DNA from: Omnitrophica bacterium RIFCSPLOWO2_01_FULL_45_10
Lineage (GTDB): Bacteria > Omnitrophota > Gorgyraeia > 2-01-FULL-45-10
DNA: 5,967 nt
Reading direction: 5' to 3'
Assembly: GCA_001804165.1 (NCBI GenBank)
Contig: MHFL01000050.1
Location: 268 to 6,234, forward strand
Under the pieces are notes generated by a model, which was not told where the DNA came from, did no database searches, and was given only the letters and a program-made list of their open reading frames with translations. This document shows, one piece after another, positions 1 to 5,958 of the stretch; the stretch's first letter is position 1; each line of letters opens with the position of its first letter. The position numbers and the translations under genes are program-made.

Positions 1-891
1 CAGGTCCCGCATCTTTTTTGACGGCGTTACAATCCTCTCAGGTATCTTCGCGGCGTCATGAGGGCCGCGAATCCTGAACCTTTTTATGTTCGATTCGGTT
101 TGCTCCAATATGTCCGTTACCTGAGCGTTTATGAGCCATCGTATTATCTGATACTTTCTAGTATCATCCTTTATCTTAGGATATCGTTTCCTAACGTCCT
201 TATCGGCCATCACCCAAAGCCGAATCGTATTCAAATCCTCTTCCTTTATCAATCCGCTCGTAATGCCGTCATCGAGGTCGTGATTGTCATATGCTATCTC
301 ATCAGATACATCCACTGCCTGAATCTCCAAAAGGGGCGACCCTTCTGACTCGAACGGAATAGCCGGCCTCGGATGGTCGAAACGAGTTGAATGTTTTATT
401 ATCCCCTCTCTTACCTCATATGTGAGATTGAGCCCAGGGAAGTCGGGATATCTTTCTTCAAGATAATCCACAACCCTTAACCCCTGAACGTTGTGGTCAA
501 AGCCGCCCCGGTCCTTCATAATCTCATGCAGCGCATCCTCTCCCGCATGGCCGAAGGGCGTGTGTCCGAGATCATGCGCAAGACTTATCGCCTCGACCAA
601 ATCATCGTTAAGCCTCAAGGCCCGCGCAATGGACTTCGCGATTTGCGTTACTTCCAACGTATGGGTAAGCCTGGTCCTGTAATAGTCGCCCTCATGGTTT
701 ACGAATACTTGGGTTTTGTACTCCAAACGCCTGAAGGCGGTTGAATAGATTATCCTGTCTTTATCGCGCTGATAACATGATCTATACTCATGTTCAGCTT
801 CTTTATAAAACCTTCCTTTCGTCACCTTGCTCTTTTGAGCATAAGGCGCCAACAATTCCTCCCTTTTTTCTAAATCGCGTCTCTTCAACAT
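1..891 (-). CDS. dgt: dGTP triphosphohydrolase (HD superfamily), 3' end beyond the left edge
   Basis: Family knowledge: Dgt-like enzymes cleave dGTP (some also other dNTPs) to the deoxynucleoside and triphosphate, in the cytoplasm, using an HD-domain metal site. Translating the minus strand from the ATG at 891-889 gives 297 uninterrupted codons, and the frame is still open at base 1. Bacterial dGTPase-like proteins usually run to about 370-450 residues, so a C-terminal part is missing from the window. Visible motifs are the family signature DKDRIIYSTAFRRLEYKTQV (residues 44-63), metal ligand H77 in RLTHTLEV, the HD pair H106-D107 in AHDLGHTPFGHAGE, H133 in FDHNVQGLR, and the distal aspartate D197 in VSDEIAYDNHDLDDGI. 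The ATG is preceded by AGGGGCGG, about 8-11 bases away. The gene starts 17 bases after the HIT stop codon and is probably co-transcribed with it. The metal-site residues all look intact. Confidence in the family is high; the exact nucleotide preference cannot be read from the sequence. Confidence 0.95.
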   Translation of the reverse strand, partial: MLKRRDLEKREELLAPYAQKSKVTKGRFYKEAEHEYRSCYQRDKDRIIYSTAFRRLEYKTQVFVNHEGDYYRTRLTHTLEVTQIAKSIARALRLNDDLVEAISLAHDLGHTPFGHAGEDALHEIMKDRGGFDHNVQGLRVVDYLEERYPDFPGLNLTYEVREGIIKHSTRFDHPRPAIPFESEGSPLLEIQAVDVSDEIAYDNHDLDDGITSGLIKEEDLNTIRLWVMADKDVRKRYPKIKDDTRKYQIIRWLINAQVTDILEQTESNIKRFRIRGPHDAAKIPERIVTPSKKMRDL

Positions 892-908
892 CGTATTATC
901 CGCCCCTT

Positions 909-1415
909 TTATTTAATTAATAGATCATACATGGCATCGAGCGACTCTGGGACCACCTTGACATCAGTAACGACCGGCATGAAATTTGTATCGCCTTCCC
1001 AACGAGGCACAATATGAATATGCAAATGACCGTCGAACCCGGCGCCTGCCGCCTTGCCGATATTCATGCCGATGTTATATCCATGCGGCTTCAATTTTTT
1101 ATCCAGCGCCCTCTTCATCTTTTTTACTAATTTCATCAGGTCGCCCAACTCCTCCTCTGTGAGAAGATAGATATCGCTCACATGCCTGAACGGCGCGACC
1201 ATGATGTGGCCGTTATTATAAGGATAGATGTTCAGCATGGAAAAAGAGTATTCCGACCTATCCAGTATGTATCTTTTCTTGTCCGCATCTTTTGACATGG
1301 TTTCCCGATTTATCTTCTTCGGCTTCCTGGATCGCTTCTCGACGCAGAAGATGCACTTTTTGCGTTTTCTCAAATACAAATACTTGCTGCGCCACGGAGC
1401 CCACAGATTTTCCAT
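909..1415 (-). CDS. HIT-family nucleotide hydrolase/phosphorylase (Ap4A-type)
   Basis: This 168-residue protein is a histidine-triad (HIT) enzyme. The triad is H130-L-H132-I-H134 in GHLHIHIVPR; by family knowledge the middle histidine, H132, is the nucleophile that takes the nucleotidyl group. The N-terminus MENLWAPWRSKYL and the end WEGDTNFMPV (139-148) are typical of the bacterial branch related to Ap4A phosphorylase or hydrolase. C21 and C24 form a CxxC pair that binds zinc in related proteins. A lysine/arginine-rich insert of about 25 residues (28-52) separates the CxxC from the core. The ATG directly follows the thyA stop (TAAATG), and a strong purine-rich GAGGAAGGG sits 6 bases upstream inside the thyA end, so the two genes are translationally coupled. 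The likely role is cleaving dinucleoside polyphosphates or nucleotide conjugates in the cytoplasm. The exact substrate, and whether the enzyme uses phosphate or water, cannot be told from the sequence. Confidence 0.93.
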   Translation of the reverse strand: MENLWAPWRSKYLYLRKRKKCIFCVEKRSRKPKKINRETMSKDADKKRYILDRSEYSFSMLNIYPYNNGHIMVAPFRHVSDIYLLTEEELGDLMKLVKKMKRALDKKLKPHGYNIGMNIGKAAGAGFDGHLHIHIVPRWEGDTNFMPVVTDVKVVPESLDAMYDLLIK

Positions 1416-2231
1416 TTAGAGCCCTTCCTCTTTCTTAAGTTTGACAATGGCATCTTCAAAAAATGGTTTCGCGAAGCCGCTTGACCAGGTCCTGTCTTCA
1501 AATTTCCGCGAATCCACCGTATTTAAAAAATTCCGGAACTCCTCAAAATAACTCCCATATATATGGAAACTGTCGCTTATGTCAACGTATCTTCCTACTA
1601 AGACTTCCGAGCCCATCTCTTTTGCTATGAGTTCGGCGAGCATCCTTTGCAGATCCGTTAGAGCGAAGATATTCATGAAACTTGCCTTGTAGGCGTCTCT
1701 CGACCTCCAGTGGGTATTCATGTTCAAAGAGAATCTTCCGTCTCGAGCGCTCACGAGCCGCGCCCAGATTCTCTGAAGGCACGGCGGGTCATCCGTATCG
1801 GGATCTATTGCCGGATTCCACGTGATCGCCTGGGCGCGCCGCGAATGCGGCGTCTGGATGAGTTTTTTTACAAGATAATTTATCTGATTGACAAAAACAT
1901 CTCCCGCTTTGTAATTGAACAAGCGTTGATGATACGTGTATGTCCATTTTCCCTCTTCCGGCTTTATCCAATGATCGTGAACGCCTGAAACGACCTCCTG
2001 CCTATAAATCTCCAGATCCTCCAGAGAACCTGGGAATGCCCTGTGTATCCGCGGCTCCTTCATAGGGTTATTTACAACCAAGATCATCGTGCAATCCCTG
2101 CTTTCGGGATCATCAGACTTGTCGTATTCTGTTTTGAGCCTATGGCCATCTTCCCACGTAGCAATGACTGCCTTCTCCCATGCCTCCGGAAGGGTATCGC
2201 CTTCTATCTTTATTACCGGTATGTCACTCAT
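1416..2231 (-). CDS. ThyA-fold thymidylate synthase, divergent family
   Basis: A 271-residue protein with the ThyA fold; the expected reaction is dUMP to dTMP with a folate one-carbon donor. Key residues line up with E. coli ThyA: the phosphate-binding pair R131-R132 (R126/R127), catalytic C151 in DPPCLQRIW (C146), R176-S177 and D179 in WRSRD (R166, S167, D169), N187 in SFMNIFAL (N177), and H223/Y225 in FHIY (H207/Y209). Keeping N187 favours dUMP over dCMP as substrate, because the dCMP hydroxymethylases have Asp there. The context is not canonical: CLQRIWARL replaces the usual CHxxxQF, and the N-terminal half (about 1-95, with HRAFPGSLEDLEIYRQEV and HDHW) does not resemble the classical ELLWFL region. 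This recalls archaeal-type thymidylate synthases. The start lies 3 bases after the phosphoesterase stop; I see no good ribosome binding site there, so coupling to the upstream gene is likely. Confidence is good for the fold, moderate for activity as a thymidylate synthase. Confidence 0.88.
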   Translation of the reverse strand: MSDIPVIKIEGDTLPEAWEKAVIATWEDGHRLKTEYDKSDDPESRDCTMILVVNNPMKEPRIHRAFPGSLEDLEIYRQEVVSGVHDHWIKPEEGKWTYTYHQRLFNYKAGDVFVNQINYLVKKLIQTPHSRRAQAITWNPAIDPDTDDPPCLQRIWARLVSARDGRFSLNMNTHWRSRDAYKASFMNIFALTDLQRMLAELIAKEMGSEVLVGRYVDISDSFHIYGSYFEEFRNFLNTVDSRKFEDRTWSSGFAKPFFEDAIVKLKKEEGL

Positions 2232-2234
2232 ACT

Positions 2235-2717
2235 TTATAGCCGCACAATTCGGCCCTCCACCTTCTCTTCAGATACCTCAAGTACCCCAAATGAATTATA
2301 AGGCGCGAATACCTTATCTGTAGAGCTTCCCGGATTAAAAAAGAGTGTTCCCAACTTAACCGTATTCACCGCATGATGGGCATGGCCGAATACAATGACG
2401 TCGACTTTTCCGAATTCCGCTTTTACTGAATCAATGAGGCCATCCGGGGCACCGTGGCCATGGATAAGCCCGATCTTAAATCTCCCAATCGAAATTATCT
2501 CTTTGGGGTTCAGGATTTCACGAAGGCCATGTGAATCCATGTTTCCGTAGACCGCCTTTGTTTCTTTAAGAGCTTTTAACTTGTCAAGAACCTCCTTTTC
2601 TACAAAGTCTCCGGCGTGTATAATCATATCGCATTTTTCTATCTCTTCATAAACCCGTCCAGGCAGGTCAGATGCGGACCTAGGTATATGCGTGTCGGAA
2701 AGTACCAATATTTTCAT
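2235..2717 (-). CDS. Metallophosphoesterase of the YfcE/MJ0936 family
   Basis: This 160-residue, single-domain protein matches the usual length of YfcE/MJ0936 phosphodiesterases. All the metal-binding motifs of the calcineurin-like fold are present in order: D8 and H10 in LSDTH, D37 in IHAGD, N59 in YGNMD, H86 and H88 in LIHGHG, and H112 and H114 in FGHAHH. N128-PGS follows, as is typical of the family. By family knowledge these enzymes bind two Mn or similar ions and hydrolyse phosphodiesters in vitro; the physiological substrate is usually unknown. No signal peptide or membrane segment is seen, so it should be cytoplasmic. Its ATG overlaps the stop of the upstream ATPase gene (ATGA), and AGGA sits 7 bases upstream, inside that gene. 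This indicates coupled translation. The following thymidylate synthase gene starts 3 bases after its stop. Confidence 0.94.
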   Translation of the reverse strand: MKILVLSDTHIPRSASDLPGRVYEEIEKCDMIIHAGDFVEKEVLDKLKALKETKAVYGNMDSHGLREILNPKEIISIGRFKIGLIHGHGAPDGLIDSVKAEFGKVDVIVFGHAHHAVNTVKLGTLFFNPGSSTDKVFAPYNSFGVLEVSEEKVEGRIVRL

Positions 2718-4342
2718 CGGATGATCCTACGCCTGCCGTAAAACCGCAAAAGGTCGTTCACGATGTTTCTATCCCAGATCGATATCTTTAATTCCTTGCC
2801 GAGCAATTTAGCGTTTTCGTCTATCCCTTTGAGCGGAATTATCACCTTGTTTGCAACCTTCAAGCCCATTGCCTTTACGTTTCTGATATAGTCTATGATA
2901 TGACTTTCATTAACCTCGCTGTCATACGCCTGAACTATCCAGAATTTACCCCTGAATGAGGCGGCAATGAAGCTCATGCCCTCACCGACTTTTTTCACTT
3001 CAACCTTAGTGAAATGAGGCAGGCGCACGTTCTTCGAATATATCTGGATCATCTCGTTTGAGAATAGATTAAATAATTCCGCAAGCCTTGAAACATTGTC
3101 CCTGTTCAGCTCATCTACCACCGCCGTTATATATGCCGTTGCATCCAGACCGAATATTCTTATCGCATCTATCGCGCCATTAACAAGAGACATGCGCCTT
3201 TTTTGGAATACGTCTTTTAACCAAAACTCCAGCATCCCGTCATCGATTTTATAAAAGACGCCGTTTTTTGAGATGAGCCCTAATTCCAAAAGCGCGCTCA
3301 AGGCCTTCTGAACCTCTCCCTTTTTCACCTTCAGATTTCTGGACATTTCCGATTGCTTATTAAGGCCTTTGGCTATTGAGAATAACATGGCGAGGTACCT
3401 CTCTCTGTACCTTGCATCCAGAAGTTCCAATATGAAGTTTAAAAGGTACTGATAAATCACGCCATTTGGCCTGTAAATACAATCAAGCATCGCGTCTACG
3501 ATTACCGACTTATCGATGTAATTTGTCATTCGTTCTTCCGCGAGCCGTCTTGCGCACGATGTTATCTTATCAAGATAAAAAGGATTTCCCTCGGTGAGAG
3601 CTATTAAAAATTTCTCCATGTCCGATTCGATTTCAAAGCCCGGCATTCTCGTGCGCATGAATTCTACGGCTGTCCTAGGATCGAAGCTCGAAATCTTTAC
3701 GAGTTCAAAATTACCGAAGAGCAGCGACAATTTTTCCGAGAGTATCTTCCTGACCGCCTCATTCCTGGAACTCGAGACAACATACATGGTATCCTTCTCG
3801 ACCATAATGACCTTGCCGAAATTCAGGAAAGGGTTCTTGATGCCGAGATGCTCCAGATTATCGAACTCATCGAGCACTACGATGAATTGCTTATTTATCT
3901 CGCCTTTTAATATTGAAGTCAGGGCCAAAAGGCCCGAGTATGCATCATCCAACTCGTTTCTATCGACGCACAAATTTATGTGTTTTATAGATAGATATGT
4001 CCTGGGGAACACCTTGCTTGCCTTCTCGTAAAGCATGTCGATATCGATCTCGACATGCTCGCCTATTTTGATCAATGAATTGTATAATAAAGTAGCTATG
4101 AATTTATCGGAGAAGGACTTAAAGGGCTCCTTAAGGACCTCTACGTATACGGGGATGAAGTCCTCTTCCTTAAGCATCTGGATAAAATGAAGAATGATCG
4201 AAGATTTCCCTACAAGACTTTGCCCGGTCAGCGCTATATTCTGTCTATAACCCTCTCTAAGGTCGGATACGCGTCGAGTCAAGAGTCCCAATACTTCCTG
4301 CCTGCCGAAGAATTTTTCTGCCACTGCCGGTTCGTTGAACAT
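2714..4342 (-). CDS. Archaeal-type AAA/STAND-like ATPase with winged helix and degenerate nuclease-like C-terminus
   Basis: A 542-residue protein. The N-terminal P-loop domain has a FFGRQEVLGLL box (11-21), Walker A GQSLVGKSS (40-48), Walker B FIVVLDEF (153-160, D158 and E159), a sensor-1-like VVSSSRNE (188-195), and TEGNPFYL (250-257), which is common in the ATPase_2/archaeal ATPase family. A winged-helix domain follows at about 312-378 (helix SEMSRNLKVKKGEVQKAL, then GLISKN and a short wing). A helical linker leads to a C-terminal alpha/beta part (about 440-536) whose order recalls the PD-(D/E)XK-like domain often fused to such ATPases. Where E-x-K would be expected, the sequence reads Q471-A-Y473, so it is probably not a nuclease. 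That last assignment is inference. A good AGGAT lies 7 bases before the ATG. The gene overlaps the phosphoesterase gene by 4 bases. Its function is not known; a sensor or regulatory ATPase is one possibility. Confidence 0.85.
   Translation of the reverse strand: MFNEPAVAEKFFGRQEVLGLLTRRVSDLREGYRQNIALTGQSLVGKSSIILHFIQMLKEEDFIPVYVEVLKEPFKSFSDKFIATLLYNSLIKIGEHVEIDIDMLYEKASKVFPRTYLSIKHINLCVDRNELDDAYSGLLALTSILKGEINKQFIVVLDEFDNLEHLGIKNPFLNFGKVIMVEKDTMYVVSSSRNEAVRKILSEKLSLLFGNFELVKISSFDPRTAVEFMRTRMPGFEIESDMEKFLIALTEGNPFYLDKITSCARRLAEERMTNYIDKSVIVDAMLDCIYRPNGVIYQYLLNFILELLDARYRERYLAMLFSIAKGLNKQSEMSRNLKVKKGEVQKALSALLELGLISKNGVFYKIDDGMLEFWLKDVFQKRRMSLVNGAIDAIRIFGLDATAYITAVVDELNRDNVSRLAELFNLFSNEMIQIYSKNVRLPHFTKVEVKKVGEGMSFIAASFRGKFWIVQAYDSEVNESHIIDYIRNVKAMGLKVANKVIIPLKGIDENAKLLGKELKISIWDRNIVNDLLRFYGRRRIIR
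4032..4059. repeat. Perfect 10-base inverted repeat inside the ATPase gene
   Basis: The arms AGCATGTCGA (4032-4041) and TCGACATGCT (4050-4059) are exact reverse complements separated by 8 bases. In the mRNA this could fold as a 10-bp hairpin. It lies over codons 95-104 (EHVEIDIDML), which also give a repeated acidic/hydrophobic pattern, so coding constraint could explain part of it. No T-tract follows, so it is not a terminator. Confidence 0.7.
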
Positions 4343-4410
4343 GTCTTTATCCTACGCTTATCTTTCCACTTTCCGTTTACCGTGAAACGTTTACCTATTT
4401 CTTCTTTAAT
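4343..4410 (-). other. 68-base gap between the lipoprotein and ATPase genes
   Basis: This is the longest non-coding stretch in the window. On the transcribed strand it is rich in purines and contains two copies of GGTAAACG separated by 6 bases (4380-4395 region), a short AAACGTTT palindrome, and the AGGAT ribosome binding site of the ATPase gene at its end. I see no stem followed by a T-run and no convincing -35/-10 pair, so I cannot assign a terminator or promoter. A weak promoter or operator for the ATPase-to-dgt genes remains possible. Confidence 0.4.
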
Positions 4411-4929
4411 TCACCGCGGCAAATAAGACAGTGGATTTTGCGGTTCGCCATTCTTTCTTATCTCAAAATGAAGAGACGCTCTCTTTGCCCTGCCCGTTTT
4501 ACCTACTTTGGCTATTCTTTCCTTCTGATTTACGGTTTTGCCGATATCAACCAATATATCCGAATTGTAGGCATAAACGGTCTGATAGCCGTTACCATGA
4601 TCTAAAATAACCGTCTTTCCATACCCTTTAAAACCCTCATCAAGATAGACCACCTTGCCAGACCTTGAGGCGACAACTGATTCTCCTTCATCAGCGTTGA
4701 TGTCTATACCTTTGTTCTTAACTCTCCCTTTTTTTGCGCTGAAAGGAAAAATCACTTCGCCGGTCACCGGCCATATGAACATATTTCGACCGACAAAATC
4801 TACTGAATCCGGCCTAGGCGCCACAGGCCTAGCGCTCATCGGCTCTACAAACGCGCCATGCGGCGCTGTCGCGCAGCCGGCCAGCCCGAAAACCAATATC
4901 ATGATCAATAATATTAATATATTTTTCAA
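4411..4929 (-). CDS. Lipoprotein with catalytically dead LytM (M23) domain, NlpD-like
   Basis: A 172-residue protein starting at a TTG codon. Residues 1-18 form a lipoprotein signal peptide ending in the lipobox L16-A-G-C19, so it should be lipid-anchored at the cell envelope. A proline-rich linker (about 29-41) leads to a LytM/peptidase M23 domain (about 50-172). Two of the zinc/catalytic histidines are replaced. The HxGxD motif reads N72-K-G-I-D76, HLHFE reads S152-L-H154-F-E, and the usual YxH reads Y119-A-Y121. E. coli NlpD has the same kind of NKGIDI and xLHFEIR changes and also ends NPLRYLPQR, close to NPLSYLPR here. By family knowledge such dead LytM proteins activate cell-wall amidases during cell separation rather than cutting peptidoglycan themselves. 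Unlike E. coli NlpD, there is no LysM domain and the protein is less than half as long. The amidase partner is not in the window. Its function here is inferred from the degenerate motif pattern. Confidence 0.9.
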   Translation of the reverse strand: MKNILILLIMILVFGLAGCATAPHGAFVEPMSARPVAPRPDSVDFVGRNMFIWPVTGEVIFPFSAKKGRVKNKGIDINADEGESVVASRSGKVVYLDEGFKGYGKTVILDHGNGYQTVYAYNSDILVDIGKTVNQKERIAKVGKTGRAKRASLHFEIRKNGEPQNPLSYLPR

Positions 4930-4933
4930 TCGG

Positions 4934-4940
4934 TCCTTTT
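4934..4940 (-). promoter_or_regulatory. Ribosome binding site that supports the TTG start of the lipoprotein gene
   Basis: AAAAGGA on the minus strand ends 4 bases before the TTG at 4929-4927. The next in-frame ATG is codon 10, which has no Shine-Dalgarno sequence and would shorten the signal peptide to nine residues before the lipobox cysteine. The TTG start gives a normal basic n-region (K2) and hydrophobic core, so it is preferred. Confidence 0.65.
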
Positions 4941-4956
4941 ATATTCCGCGTGGTCC

Positions 4957-4982
4957 TGGAGCGGGTGAAGGGAATCTCCCGC
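4957..4982 (-). pseudogene. Remnant of a second tRNA-Gly (both acceptor ends, middle deleted)
   Basis: Read on the minus strand, these 26 bases are GCGGG, A, then 20 bases from GATTCCC to CCCGCTCCA. The 20-base part equals the 3' end of a typical bacterial tRNA-Gly: end of the T-loop, T-stem 3' strand, acceptor 3' strand CACCCGC, discriminator T and CCA. It matches 17 of 20 bases of the intact tRNA-Gly next to it. The preceding GCGGG would be the first five acceptor bases of the same tRNA and pairs with CCCGC, so the piece can still fold as a small hairpin ending in TCCA. The D-arm, anticodon arm and most of the T-arm are missing, so it cannot act as a tRNA. It begins 3 bases after the CCA of the intact tRNA. 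The best reading is an internally deleted tandem tRNA-Gly; a leftover attachment site is the alternative. Confidence 0.65.
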
Positions 4983-4985
4983 ATC

Positions 4986-5059
4986 TGGAGCGAGCGAGGG
5001 GAATCGAACCCCCGTGGCCAGCTTGGGAAGCTGGTATTCTACCATTGAACTACGCTCGC
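4986..5059 (-). tRNA. tRNA-Gly, anticodon CCC, with encoded CCA
   Basis: The 74 bases fold into a full cloverleaf. The acceptor is GCGAGCG with CGCTCGC, the D-stem GTTC with GAAT around a GG-containing loop, and the anticodon stem CCAGC with GCTGG around the loop TTCCCAA. The 4-base variable region is CCAC, and the T-stem is GGGGG with CCCCT around TTCGATT. The discriminator is T73 (U in the RNA), as expected for bacterial tRNA-Gly, followed by an encoded CCA (4988-4986). Loop position 33 is T and the anticodon is CCC, which reads GGG glycine codons. The first base, G1 at 5059, is also the third base of the TAG stop of the upstream kinase gene, so the tRNA is very probably cut out of the same transcript by RNase P. 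A lipoprotein gene follows 56 bases downstream in the same direction. Confidence 0.97.
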
Positions 5060-5958
5060 TAAAATTTCGTCAATTTCTTGAAATGCTTATATCGTGATCG
5101 TATATCTCCAATCGAAATTTCCAATAATCGATTTACGCTGAAATCTTCCACCGCGAAGGATGCGAGAATACTGCCGTATATTATACCTTTCCTTATGCTT
5201 GGTTCGTCTATCGCGCACGCCTTGCTCAAGTACCCAATAAGCCCTCCCGCGAAGGTGTCTCCGGCTCCGGTCGGGTCATATATCGACTCCAAAAGATACG
5301 CGGGACATAGGAAATGCGATTTTTTAGACGCGTAGATTACGCCGTGTTCTCCCTTTTTTATTATCACGGCCTTTGGGCCAAAAGTTAGAGCAACGAGCGC
5401 GGCCTTCAATAGATTTGACTCACCGCTGAACTCCCGCGCTTCAGCGTCATTCAACAGGAGGATATCGATGCGCTCCAATATTTTTTCCAATGCCTGGCGT
5501 TTATGCTCTATCCAATAGTTCATGGAATCCAGAACGACGAATTTAGGTTTATGAACTTGCTTCAAAACGCTGTATTGCAGTTCAGGGTTTATATTTGCCA
5601 GAAAAATGAATTTTGAGCCCCTTAAGGAGTGAGGGATTTGCGGATGGAAATCCCTAAATACATTTAGTCTTGTATATATTGTGTGAGCATGACTCAAATC
5701 ATACTCATATCTACCTTTCCATCTGAAGGTCTCGCCCTTTAAGACGGATAGGCCATCTATGCCTATTTCTTTATTCTTAAATATATTAATATATTTTTTC
5801 GGAAAGTCCTTCCCCACAGCGGCCACCATGTTCACCTTGTCAAAGAAGGACGCCGCTATGGAAAAGTACGTAGCGGATCCGCCCAATACCTCTTCCTTCT
5901 TTCCGAACGGTGTCTGGACCGAATCCAGCGCCACCGAGCCAACCACAAGTATACTCAT
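5059..5958 (-). CDS. PfkB-family (ribokinase-like) sugar or nucleoside kinase
   Basis: A 299-residue protein of normal length for the PfkB family, which phosphorylates sugars, nucleosides or related alcohols with ATP in the cytoplasm. Seen in order are the N-terminal strand with D12 (GSVALDSVQTPFG), the substrate-side glycines G26-G27 in LGGSATYFS, VAAVGKDFP (45-53), the NxxE magnesium motif N170-D-A-E173, and the C-terminal signature DPTGAGDTFAGG (228-239), where D234 is the predicted catalytic base. All key residues are intact. The ATG at 5958-5956 is 9 bases from the window edge, so its upstream context is mostly unseen; a TAA at 5962-5960 might be the end of an earlier gene. The stop codon TAG shares its last base with the tRNA-Gly. 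The N-terminal wording resembles an uncharacterised ribokinase-like group found in many bacteria. The substrate cannot be named from the sequence. Confidence 0.93.
   Translation of the reverse strand: MSILVVGSVALDSVQTPFGKKEEVLGGSATYFSIAASFFDKVNMVAAVGKDFPKKYINIFKNKEIGIDGLSVLKGETFRWKGRYEYDLSHAHTIYTRLNVFRDFHPQIPHSLRGSKFIFLANINPELQYSVLKQVHKPKFVVLDSMNYWIEHKRQALEKILERIDILLLNDAEAREFSGESNLLKAALVALTFGPKAVIIKKGEHGVIYASKKSHFLCPAYLLESIYDPTGAGDTFAGGLIGYLSKACAIDEPSIRKGIIYGSILASFAVEDFSVNRLLEISIGDIRSRYKHFKKLTKF

Noticed and set aside
58..744. Plus-strand frames of 63-96 codons over the left edge
   Set aside because: The minus strand here encodes the dGTPase with a complete set of HD motifs; the plus-strand frames are its shadows.
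1582..1971. Alternative minus-strand and plus-strand frames within the thymidylate synthase gene
   Set aside because: They overlap conserved ThyA catalytic residues in another frame and show no family features.
3393..3412. Inverted repeat AGGTAC–8 bases–GTACCT in the ATPase gene
   Set aside because: Arms are only 6 bases and lie in low-complexity CT sequence; expected by chance.
3594..4031. Plus-strand open frame of 145 codons opposite the ATPase gene
   Set aside because: It lies fully antisense to a gene with clear Walker motifs, has no recognisable motif and no independent support; it is a shadow of the real frame.
4811..4834. Direct repeat of GGCCTAG(G)CGC in the lipoprotein gene
   Set aside because: It encodes the Ala-Arg-Pro repeats of the proline-rich linker and is adequately explained by coding of that segment.
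4930..4985. Possible rho-independent terminator after the tRNA
   Set aside because: The GC-rich hairpin there is followed by TCCAGGACC, not a T-run; it is better explained as a tRNA-Gly remnant.
4655..5062. Plus-strand open frame of 135 codons crossing the lipoprotein start and the tRNA
   Set aside because: It runs antisense through a well-folded tRNA-Gly and a lipoprotein gene; its C-terminal part (ARGIEPPWPAWEAGILPLNYAR) is the well-known spurious translation of a tRNA complement.
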